From assembly GCA_031415655.1 (NCBI GenBank), contig JANOSD010000030.1:1-64000 (forward strand): DNA of 64,000 nucleotides. The letters run 5' to 3'. Shown here in pieces: positions 34,719 to 43,084 of this stretch. This DNA is from JAKOVR01 sp031415655 (GTDB taxonomy: Bacteria; Actinomycetota; Acidimicrobiia; Acidimicrobiales; Acidimicrobilacustridaceae). The notes beneath the pieces are model-generated. The model saw only the letters and a list, made by a program, of their open reading frames with translations, did not search any database and was not told the DNA's origin. How positions within the stretch are numbered: the first letter of the stretch is position 1; every line of letters begins with the position of its first letter. A program made the translations under genes and the position numbers.

Positions 34719-35591
34719 TCAGGGGTGGCCTTCGTTGGTGATCAGCGACTGGATCTGGTCGACTCGCCACGACAACGGGATGGAGCGGGTGACGACGCCG
34801 AGGTCGCCGCTTTGCCCGACGTTCGACGTCCACGTGAGATGCCAGGAGATCGACACTGACCCGTAGAACCGGCCGTCGGGTGTGCGGCCGGAGCTGTGCT
34901 CGAACGTGTGAGAACAGTCCGTTGCCGACACGTTCGGGTTGTCGAGCGCGGCGCCGCTGCTGGTGCACGTGACGATGGCTCCGTCGCCCATCGTCCACTG
35001 CGCCTGCGTTGGTGTCGCGGTGACGGTGGCCGTCACTGCACCGGCGGTGGCGCTACGGGAATCGGCGATGAAGTTGTCGGCTCGCAGCCAGGTGGCCACC
35101 CGCACGATTTGGTTGTCCGGTGTTGGCCACGTGCGAATGCTCGGCAGCGGAAGAACGATCTGGGCTCGGGCGTGCTGCGCCAGAACAGCTGGCGAGATCG
35201 GAGCAGGGGGCGCTGCGCCGCTCCACACAAACGGGTTTCCGGCGAGTACCTCGCCGGTGACCGTGTCGATGCACACCTGGTACACGAGCTCGCCGATCTC
35301 GATCGTTGACGTGTCCAGTTGCGGGGCGGCACCATCGGAACCGTCCTGGGCGCTACCGGTTGAAAAGGTGCGACACGTCAAGGCGTGGCCGCCACCCGAA
35401 CCAAACGGAGATGACCCGGACCCTCCGCCGCCTCCTGATCCGGACCCGGGCACGCCAACCCCAATCGAACCGCCATCAGGGGACGGCGTTGGGGTGAAGA
35501 CGGGACCGCACGAACTGCAGGCTTGTGCGGCGGGGAGCGAGATCGAGAGGGAGGCGAGGAAGGCGAACGTAACTAAAGCGATCCGGCGCAA
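34719..35591 (-). CDS. Secreted protein of unknown function
   Basis: 290 residues from TTG at 35591, chosen because AAGGAG lies eight bases before it and a signal peptide (MRRIALVTFAFLASLSISLPAAQA) then starts at once; an ATG at 35642 would add 17 residues. After cleavage come a CSSCG motif, a Gly/Ser-rich linker and a beta-rich domain (IEIGELVYQVCIDTVTGEV, WTMGDGAIVTCTSSG, VSISWHLTWTSN). Its end is 20 bp before the SAF gene, so all are probably one operon. No family recognised. Confidence 0.7.
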   Translation of the reverse strand: MRRIALVTFAFLASLSISLPAAQACSSCGPVFTPTPSPDGGSIGVGVPGSGSGGGGGSGSSPFGSGGGHALTCRTFSTGSAQDGSDGAAPQLDTSTIEIGELVYQVCIDTVTGEVLAGNPFVWSGAAPPAPISPAVLAQHARAQIVLPLPSIRTWPTPDNQIVRVATWLRADNFIADSRSATAGAVTATVTATPTQAQWTMGDGAIVTCTSSGAALDNPNVSATDCSHTFEHSSGRTPDGRFYGSVSISWHLTWTSNVGQSGDLGVVTRSIPLSWRVDQIQSLITNEGHP

Positions 35592-36247
35592 GCCGTCACT
35601 CCTTCCGCTTCCCCCTGATTGACCAGATCTGTGACCTTCCACGTCCCCCCGACGAGCCGCAGAACGGCCCGGCGCTGCAAGGTGGCCACCTTGTCGTTGA
35701 TGATGCGTCCCGACTCGATCTCGAAGACGATCCCGTCATCCACCGTGCACTCGAGGATGGTGGCGGTGCCGTCGTCCTCGAACCGCAAGTCCAACAACGT
35801 CGTGGACTCGATCGACGGCTCCGGTTTACGGGCCGCCTGCCCCACCAGCGATCGGCTGATGAACAGGTTCTTCAACTTGTCGAGCATCGGTTCGGCGAAC
35901 GTTTCAGCGAGGGCAGGGGTGCTGGCCTTCGAGGTGAGCGCCGCCTCAGCCATCGCGTCGAGCGCACGGCCATACGCGGCGAGAACCTCGCGGCTACCGG
36001 TGCTTTCGGGCAACGTCCCCCGAATCCTGGGTCCGGCGTCGGTGGTTGCGGTGCCAGGGGTGGTAGCCGGCGCGGCGGTGGACGGAGCGCCCGACGACGG
36101 GGTTTGAGTCGACAACGAGTTCGACGCCGTAGCGACCGGACCAGCGGCGACCGATGGCGGCGAAGGCGACGGGCTACATGCGCCAGCCGCAAGGGCCGAA
36201 TACATGACCACACCCACAAGGGGCGCTACCGCCCGGCGTCTGAACAT
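35573..36247 (-). CDS. Lipoprotein of unknown function
   Basis: 224 residues from ATG at 36247. Signal MFRRRAVAPLVGVVMYSALAAGAC with a lipobox Cys, Thr/Pro-rich linker (~30-75), then a domain with helix SREVLAAYGRALDAMAEAAL and beta strands ending KVTDLVNQGEAEGV. This resembles the NTF2-like lipoproteins found with conjugation and secretion loci, but the match is loose. Its 3' end overlaps the next gene by about 20 bp. First gene of the minus-strand run with the secreted, SAF and CpaE-like genes. Confidence 0.68.
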   Translation of the reverse strand: MFRRRAVAPLVGVVMYSALAAGACSPSPSPPSVAAGPVATASNSLSTQTPSSGAPSTAAPATTPGTATTDAGPRIRGTLPESTGSREVLAAYGRALDAMAEAALTSKASTPALAETFAEPMLDKLKNLFISRSLVGQAARKPEPSIESTTLLDLRFEDDGTATILECTVDDGIVFEIESGRIINDKVATLQRRAVLRLVGGTWKVTDLVNQGEAEGVTACAGSL

Positions 36248-36863
36248 CAAGTGACACGTATGACTGATCGGGCGGCTCCTGGCAAGAGGCAATTGTTCTA
36301 TCAGCGCCACTGAAACAGCGTCGACTGGCATAGCGGGCGCGGAGAGTGGGATCTGGGGAAGCATTCGGCGTACTACACGCCATTCCACCCCAACCGCCGG
36401 ACACCACGTGCCCAAGTTCACATGCTGATCGGGCGAGGACTTCCCGTGGCATGTTCACACCGAGTCGAGGGCCACGGTCAGGTTGCCCGCTCAGGGTGCG
36501 GTCACCGCGCTGGCCACCATCTCCGATGACTGCATCGCTGAGGCCCCACGAGAATCCACCCACTCAACTCGCCGGCCGCTAGGCACCGGCCGGCAGACGC
36601 GTGGACCGAAGACCGACCCCGACGGACCGGCCCAAGGAAGGAGCCGTCTTGGAGTTCCGATGCCACTTGCCATGCTCGACTTCAGTTGCCGGGCGACAGT
36701 CGGCGTCGCCCTGCTCACCGACCCCACGCCATCGACCGATACGACAAAGACCTCCCAGGGACTGGCGATACCCGACTACGGGCGCCAACCCACACAACCG
36801 GCCGGCCGCTTCTTGCCCAGCGCGTCGCGAAAAACCGAGCAGCTGGTTGGACGGCGCCCAAGA
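36248..36863. other. Intergenic with a hairpin
   Basis: About 615 bp between two minus-strand operons. A hairpin with 7-bp arms CCGGCCG/CGGCCGG at 36572-36593 may terminate the upstream large operon. No gene recognised. Confidence 0.4.
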
Positions 36864-39683
36864 TCAGTAAAGCCGGTCGCCGTCACCGTCACTCTGTGCA
36901 GCATTGACGTGAGCTGGTTCAGGGTCGGAACTCCGAGCGGCGAAGCAGAGGTAGCTCGATGTTGGTCTGCGGGAGGACAGATCGAGTCGAATACTTCGAG
37001 CAATGTATGAACCTTGTTGATCGGTCGTCGGCGACGCGGCGGCCAATTGGTAGCCTCCCACCCCACCCGGATCAGCGCCCCACATCCAAATACTCGTCGA
37101 ACTCACGGCCGCAGCACCGTCGACGAGATCCTCCGCGGTCCACAGACGGGAGTCGAACGGCTGTGCTCCAGCCGCCGGTGGCGTAAGCCCAAGAAAGTCA
37201 TCGACGGACCGATACTGTTGGCCGTCTACCTCGACGGACCCGACGTCGTGAAACACATCGGCCGGGGGAAGGCCAGCACAGAAGGTTGCAACCGCCGACA
37301 CAGCTTGATCACGGGCGAGCTCCTGTGGCCGCTTTGTGCGCAACGTCTCGAGTAGCGCGGTCCGGGCACCGTTCGGCTGAAAGGGCGTATCGACGTCAGC
37401 ACTGAGCCGCTGCTGGTTGGTCGAGCCGGTGGCGATCGCCGTCGTTGCCTCGGCTTGTTGGGCGACGGCTTCGTAGCAGGCACCAAGCCAGCCAACATGA
37501 ATCAGGTCATGGCGTGCTCGAGTACCAAGCAGTTGAACGTGTTCGTCGCTGGGCCGCGCTTCGGTGATCTGGATGGCGTAGGCATCTTCGAAAATGGGAG
37601 TCAAACTTTCACGTACTTCGCCCCCGTAGGGGGTCCATGGATGATGAAGAATCCAGCCGATGATTTCGGCCCACTCGATGTACTGCTGGTAGATCGCCCC
37701 CAACCGAACGGTTTCCTGGCTGGATACGCGTAGGTCGCTTAATGCCTGCTTGTAGCTGGCGATCGTCCGTTCCGCATTGGCCTCCCACTTGTAGATCGCC
37801 CGGAGGTACTCCCGAAAGAGAATGAAGGAGATAAGGAACGCCGTGACCAGTAGTATTGGTGTGACCGCGGGTGCATTGGGACGAACCTCTTCCCAGCGCC
37901 AAAGCGTGACGACTCCCGCTATTGTAAATAAGAACGTGACCAGCCAGGCGCGATTCAAATGGCGTAATCTCGTGGAAGGTTCGTGGAAATCAATGTTGCT
38001 CCAACCCTCAACTACGATCGGTAGGGCCGACTTCATTTTCACATCAGCCTCATTGAGCTGTCCGCCGATTCGTTCGCTCAATTGCCAAAGGAAAGAGAGG
38101 TGACGCGAGAGGATCCAGTCGAGTATCCGAGCGAGTTCATGGTCGACTTGTTCTTGGACCTGCCGGTCGCTGGGTATCGGGTTGCTGCCAGCGAGCAGCT
38201 TGATTCGCTCGGATGCACTGCGAAGATCGGTCTCCAACCGTCGAGCGAGGTACGCATCGCATGCAGAGACCCGGATGCCTGACCATTGGGACAGGCCGGT
38301 ACCCAGGATGACATGCGCCGAAAGCTCAAAGTAGTCGTTGTCGGGATCAGAAACGATCAGTTCAGGCCGGGTTATGAGTTGACGACGCGAGCCGACGGTG
38401 TCGATAGGGAGTTCTGATGGGGGTTCGCTTCCGTCCACGATCGCAAAGCAGAAGCGCCGCAGCGCCTGCCACAGGACCGGCGTCGGTCCAACCGTTGTTC
38501 TCGCACCGAGCAGCGTGAGGATTCGAGTCGCCTCATTAGTGACGTGTTCAAGTTCCGGGCTCGCTGCGGCGTCTCGATCGGCGGGCTCGCCGCCGAGCCG
38601 CGCGACGAAAAGGCCGTCGTCCCCAAAGGCGAAGTTTGTGGCCCGATCTTCGGCGAGCTCAGTGACGGCTTGGCGGAGCCGTCCGACCGCCGCTTCCGGG
38701 AGACGGACGACAGACGCCCAGAAGTAGCGAAAGATCAGCGCTAGGGACTTGAGGATTCCAATCGGGGTTGGCTGGGGTGCGTCTAGTTGTCGGCCCGGAT
38801 TGAACCGCAGCATGCCATCATCCAGTGCGCCTGCCGCCTCGAGGGCGTCTGCCAGAACTGTTGCCGGATTGGAAGCTTGGAGCGGCTGGTCTCCCGTACC
38901 TTCGTCGGAAGGCAAGTCCCAACCAGTGTCACCGGCTTCACCAATCGCTGCGACGGCAATCTCGTCGACGATGTCACGGCTTCGGACGACTCGTACAAAC
39001 GCCCGCGCGGTGATCGGGTCGGGTTCGCCGTCGGACGACTCTGAAGACCTATCGAATGGTCCACTTTCCATCCCGGACCACATGCCGCCCACCGTGGCGA
39101 CGTGCAGTGCCGCGTGCGAGATGAGGTTTCCGGGGTGGGCCACACCGACGCTCGAGTGTCGGTCGCTCACTTCGTCTTCAGGAGAGACAAGTAAGTTAGC
39201 TTGCCAGCCCGGTTGAAGAATCTGTGGATCAACAGATTCCGCTCCCGTCACGGGGATGAGCAGGTTCAGCTTCGCCATCGTGCTGGACGCAGGAATGTTG
39301 GGCCGTAGTTGCTCGACAAAGTTGTTCGTGTGGCGGGCGATCTCGACATCGCCGCTGGAGCCGAGCGTCAGCATGTGGACCATAACTATCCGGCACACCT
39401 CGTACGCGGTGACACCGAGGGACGGCAGAAACTGAACCAATCGAGCACCATCAGCCTCAACAAGGGTGGCACTAATCGCGCGCATACCCGTGGCATTCAA
39501 CGGAGTAGCTCTGCCTCCAACGTCGCTTGGTCCCAGGGACCGCCCGTCTAACCACCACGAGGAATCGATCAAGCCAGCCGCAGCCCAGATCATCATCTGG
39601 TCCATGAGCTTCTGCGCCTCGTCCGAGCCATCCGTAATGATCACCGTGGCGGCCACTGTTCCAGCAGCTTGCCCTCCCTTCAC
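36864..39683 (-). CDS. Large membrane protein of the vWA-tubulin operon, 939 aa
   Basis: The GTG start overlaps the tubulin-like stop by one base (TAGTG), so this is the last gene of the seven-gene operon. Residues ~1-570 appear soluble: MKGGQAAGTVAATVIITDGSDE at the start resembles a Rossmann-like strand, and a long region of mixed helix and strand follows. Two membrane helices lie at ~578-596 and ~605-623, then a helix-rich cytoplasmic or coiled part (KWEANAERTIASYKQALSDLRV). The C-terminal ~200 residues are soluble. No known domain. Its first half could interact with the tubulin-like protein, given the coupling. Confidence 0.78.
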   Translation of the reverse strand: MKGGQAAGTVAATVIITDGSDEAQKLMDQMMIWAAAGLIDSSWWLDGRSLGPSDVGGRATPLNATGMRAISATLVEADGARLVQFLPSLGVTAYEVCRIVMVHMLTLGSSGDVEIARHTNNFVEQLRPNIPASSTMAKLNLLIPVTGAESVDPQILQPGWQANLLVSPEDEVSDRHSSVGVAHPGNLISHAALHVATVGGMWSGMESGPFDRSSESSDGEPDPITARAFVRVVRSRDIVDEIAVAAIGEAGDTGWDLPSDEGTGDQPLQASNPATVLADALEAAGALDDGMLRFNPGRQLDAPQPTPIGILKSLALIFRYFWASVVRLPEAAVGRLRQAVTELAEDRATNFAFGDDGLFVARLGGEPADRDAAASPELEHVTNEATRILTLLGARTTVGPTPVLWQALRRFCFAIVDGSEPPSELPIDTVGSRRQLITRPELIVSDPDNDYFELSAHVILGTGLSQWSGIRVSACDAYLARRLETDLRSASERIKLLAGSNPIPSDRQVQEQVDHELARILDWILSRHLSFLWQLSERIGGQLNEADVKMKSALPIVVEGWSNIDFHEPSTRLRHLNRAWLVTFLFTIAGVVTLWRWEEVRPNAPAVTPILLVTAFLISFILFREYLRAIYKWEANAERTIASYKQALSDLRVSSQETVRLGAIYQQYIEWAEIIGWILHHPWTPYGGEVRESLTPIFEDAYAIQITEARPSDEHVQLLGTRARHDLIHVGWLGACYEAVAQQAEATTAIATGSTNQQRLSADVDTPFQPNGARTALLETLRTKRPQELARDQAVSAVATFCAGLPPADVFHDVGSVEVDGQQYRSVDDFLGLTPPAAGAQPFDSRLWTAEDLVDGAAAVSSTSIWMWGADPGGVGGYQLAAASPTTDQQGSYIARSIRLDLSSRRPTSSYLCFAARSSDPEPAHVNAAQSDGDGDRLY

Positions 39684-42600
39684 TAGAAGTCACCCTCGGA
39701 CATGACGGCGGTCTCCAAGGCTTCAATGATGTAGCGGAATGCGTTGGTGACGTCTGTTCGTAGCTCCCAGACGCGAGGAACCGAAAAGAACTTCAGCATG
39801 TCGACGTCCTTGGCAAACAATTCGAGGTAGCTCTTCTCCCGCGCCTTCATGTATTGGATGAGTGCATTGCCGCGCTCGGACGGCGAATCGGACCGAGAGC
39901 CGGCGTTTGTGGGGGCTGGAACGGGAGCCGATTCCTGGATCGTGCCTCGGTGATCGACAATCACGCCCTCCTGTACCCAGCGACTCACCGTTGTGTTGAG
40001 TGAGGAAAAGTCGCTCACGTTATCTTCACCGTTTTCCCCGAGTTTCCGTAGGCGGGCATAAGGGAGCATGGCTAGCTCCCCATCTGCCCTTGAGGCGAAA
40101 TCCAACATGGCGAGCGGAAGCGACTCGAGTACCGCGGGTAGGTAGTCGTAGTCATGGAATACAGCGGGGCCGATGAGTGGTGTGGGGAATGACAGCATCG
40201 CTCGCTTCTCCGGCGAATAGATCTTGACAATCCGAGTGGTCTTGTCGACGGTGACTTGGTCGAGCGACCGCGCGATGAACCAGCCGCGAACCATCGACTC
40301 TCGAACGTCTGGAGTGGTGGGAATGAAGGAGGCGAGCGGCCGGGCACGACGCCACCTCCAGAACTCTTCACGTTGGTCGGCGGACTGGCTTCGAGCGGCC
40401 CACTCGTCCGCAATCGGCTTCATAATCGAGTTGAATACCACAGGCTCGTATGGTGACTCGAGGACGGTAAATATGTCGACTCGCTCGGCGTTGCCCTCCC
40501 CAAATGCGGTCTTGACGTCCTCGGTCAGTTGATGGCGTGCCTCGAGTACCTCCTCGGCGATCTCCCGAGCCTTGGTTCCCGGGGGAAATGGCATTTCCGT
40601 GAATAGCATCTTCCATGAGGGCTTGTCCTGGTCGTGGGTGCGCGCCAGTACTTGCGGGGAGATGTCGACGAGTGGCTTCGCAGCATCGACGGCGCTCATG
40701 AACTCGCCTCGGAACGCGGTCAGACGCCGATCCAATTCTGCCGGCTCAACGTCGGGTGAGAGATAGCTCTTCAGGCTTTCGGAAACGTACGAACCCAACG
40801 CAGTATCGGTTCGGTTTACCCAAGCCCTGGATCGATCGAGGAGTTCCTCGGGTTTCGTGCGCAGCTCGAACCGGGCCTTTGACCCCGAACCTGCAACATC
40901 ACGGACGACGTCCGGATGGCTCGGGTGCCATTGCTGCCGCACGGAAATCATTTGTTGTGCCCCGTCGATTTCCGTGATGTTCCCCGTGATGAGGTCCATG
41001 ACCGCCTCGGTGAAAGCGCCGTCGGGATCCGCGGCCTTGGTCGAGTCGATAATTTTGCGGTCGAACTCGTCTGTGTAGCTGGTCGGAGCAAGCAGTAACC
41101 GTTCATTCTGCGAAGGAGTGAATCGCGATGGCACCACCCGGTGATCGGGCCAACTGGCGACAATTGATGCAGGTGCGCCAGGACGTTGTGATTCGGCCAC
41201 GGCCAGAACGTCGGTGCCCGTGCGCAGCGCATTGCGTAGCGGTTGGATGAGATTGGCTTTGATATCGGTAATTAGTTCCGTCGCAAGACTTATCAAATCG
41301 GCCTCTGCCCGCCATTCCATGCACTCGACAGCGCGTTGTACCCCGGCACGAATCTGCGGGTTTGCCGGCATGATCTTGGTGTCGCCTGCCTTGCCAATCT
41401 CTTCCGCCACGAACTCCTCGAGCTTTGACGCGTATCCGAGGAGGTTGGCCCTTTCAAGCGGGAGTTCACCCAAAACAAACTGCAGTTCCGAGTCGAGCCG
41501 GTCGAGCAGGGCAACGGTGACATGGAGACCATCACGGGCGGCGGTCTTGGCGACCAAGTCAGTCAGCTTTTCGGAAAGGCTGTATGCCCATACCCGGGCC
41601 TCATCGAGGCGTTTGGCGCGTTCTTCATCGGCAAAAGACCCGGCGAGTTGCTGGGCTCGGGCCACTGCGAGCGTTGTCCACTTTTTTGGAGCTGCGCCCT
41701 TCTCGTTGCCAACAGAGATCTCCCCCACGACGGTCGAGACGATTGCATCCATTCTGGATCGTCGGTCCGGCGGCCGAAGCGCGTCAAGCACAGCGTTGCG
41801 GTCCTTGCCCCGCTCATCGAGGCCGGATGCGACGATGAAGGCCCGCACTCGGGCGACCACCAACTCTTCAATCGCGGCCTGGCTATCGAACTCCTGGCCA
41901 GGGGTGCGTCCCTCTTCATGACGCCGTAAAAGTCGCTCGACCGCCCCGCGGGCGAGACGCTCGGTTGAATAGCGCGCGAAGCGGTCTCGGCCAAGGGAGA
42001 CTCGCCCGAACCCGACGGCGGAGAAGGGCATTTCGCGCCCGTTCTCATGGAGAGGAAGGTGGTCGGTGAGGGAGGCGGAGGACGCGTAGTTGGCTTCGAA
42101 ATAGGCACCGAGAAAGTCCTGTATCTTCGGACTCACCGTCCAAGCGGCCAGCGCCTTTCCGGCCGCACGATAGACTTCGTTCTGCAGGGTGAAGGTGACC
42201 TCGCCGTTTGAGTTTCCCACGATGATCGGGTAGCGGGGGCCTCGGCGTTGGAAGGATCCGGGGACGATCTGCGCCCGCTCGAAGAGGGCGAATTCCTCCT
42301 CAAATCCCCCCGTATTGGGCCCGCGCCAATTCCAGAAACCAGCCATCACCTCTGACAGAGTGGCAAGCGCGTTGGCCTGAACGCCTTTGCGTTGTGAGGG
42401 GGCCAATGCGTTGAAAACATCGGGAGCGAACAGGAACCCGAAGGACCGATCGGCCCAGATCTCGCCGGTTGCCCGCAACACGTCGCATACGTCGAGCACG
42501 GCTCCTGCGCCAGATCCGCCCGCCATCGACGAGACCACTACCGCCACGGGGCTCGGGACTTTGGCACCTTCTTCCGCCCCGAAGCGCTTCGATACCTGTG

Positions 42601-43072
42601 CGAGCTCCGTAGCGATCCCCGCTCCCTGGAGCTTGTCCACAGCGGTCCGAATGGCTTCGTTGACCTTCTTGAGGTTGGTGACGGTGATGACACGACCGAG
42701 TGTGCGGTACTGCCCAGCGCCCTTTTCGACAGGAACTGCGACGCGATTCGGGTCTGGGCGCCACCCAGCCAGCGCGTTTCGGACATTTGCGTTGTGCTCA
42801 GCACCTGTGATGAGTGCGTGGTCGATCGTCTTGTAGACAATGCCATCAGCGACCAACCCGACGTAGTTCGAGGCGGGGAGTTGGGCACCGAGGTCGGCGT
42901 CGGCTCCGTCGGCGAGAGTGGGCACATCGATGTGTAAGAACTGCCACGCCGCTGGGATGTCGCCGGGGTAGCCGACTTCGTCCAAACGATTCCGGAGTTC
43001 GTCGCGCAGAGTCCACAGCGTCTTGCCGCCGGACCCGCCGACACCAATGAACAAGAATGGCCTGAGCATCAT
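39683..43072 (-). CDS. Tubulin-like GTPase-fold protein, 1129 aa
   Basis: The N-terminus is FLFIGVGGSGGKTLWTLRDEL (glycine-rich nucleotide-binding loop, residues ~10-16). The second signature GGSGAGA at 185-191, in SSMAGGSGAGAVLDVCDVL, corresponds to the GGGTGxG tubulin/FtsZ T4 loop. The next ~100 residues continue the fold (RSFGFLFAPDVFNALAPSQRKG). The remaining ~800 residues are a long helical region not found in FtsZ. This is the bacterial tubulin-like family (Tubulin_2 type), not FtsZ. AGGAG precedes the ATG, and the gene starts 12 bp after the vWA stop. No membrane helix: cytoplasmic, probably GTP-binding, polymerisation unproven. Confidence 0.85.
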   Translation of the reverse strand: MMLRPFLFIGVGGSGGKTLWTLRDELRNRLDEVGYPGDIPAAWQFLHIDVPTLADGADADLGAQLPASNYVGLVADGIVYKTIDHALITGAEHNANVRNALAGWRPDPNRVAVPVEKGAGQYRTLGRVITVTNLKKVNEAIRTAVDKLQGAGIATELAQVSKRFGAEEGAKVPSPVAVVVSSMAGGSGAGAVLDVCDVLRATGEIWADRSFGFLFAPDVFNALAPSQRKGVQANALATLSEVMAGFWNWRGPNTGGFEEEFALFERAQIVPGSFQRRGPRYPIIVGNSNGEVTFTLQNEVYRAAGKALAAWTVSPKIQDFLGAYFEANYASSASLTDHLPLHENGREMPFSAVGFGRVSLGRDRFARYSTERLARGAVERLLRRHEEGRTPGQEFDSQAAIEELVVARVRAFIVASGLDERGKDRNAVLDALRPPDRRSRMDAIVSTVVGEISVGNEKGAAPKKWTTLAVARAQQLAGSFADEERAKRLDEARVWAYSLSEKLTDLVAKTAARDGLHVTVALLDRLDSELQFVLGELPLERANLLGYASKLEEFVAEEIGKAGDTKIMPANPQIRAGVQRAVECMEWRAEADLISLATELITDIKANLIQPLRNALRTGTDVLAVAESQRPGAPASIVASWPDHRVVPSRFTPSQNERLLLAPTSYTDEFDRKIIDSTKAADPDGAFTEAVMDLITGNITEIDGAQQMISVRQQWHPSHPDVVRDVAGSGSKARFELRTKPEELLDRSRAWVNRTDTALGSYVSESLKSYLSPDVEPAELDRRLTAFRGEFMSAVDAAKPLVDISPQVLARTHDQDKPSWKMLFTEMPFPPGTKAREIAEEVLEARHQLTEDVKTAFGEGNAERVDIFTVLESPYEPVVFNSIMKPIADEWAARSQSADQREEFWRWRRARPLASFIPTTPDVRESMVRGWFIARSLDQVTVDKTTRIVKIYSPEKRAMLSFPTPLIGPAVFHDYDYLPAVLESLPLAMLDFASRADGELAMLPYARLRKLGENGEDNVSDFSSLNTTVSRWVQEGVIVDHRGTIQESAPVPAPTNAGSRSDSPSERGNALIQYMKAREKSYLELFAKDVDMLKFFSVPRVWELRTDVTNAFRYIIEALETAVMSEGDF

Positions 43073-43084
43073 GATTGACTTCTC

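Noticed and set aside
36627..36655. AAGGAAGGAGCCGTCTTGGAG resembles the ribosome site of the 22-kb antitoxin (AAAGGAGGAGCCGTCCTG)
   Set aside because: Similarity stops after ~20 bases and is on the opposite strand context; no downstream antitoxin sequence.
39683..43072. Calling the tubulin-like gene ftsZ
   Set aside because: Too long, lacks the FtsZ C-terminal peptide and normal dcw neighbours; only the nucleotide loops are shared.
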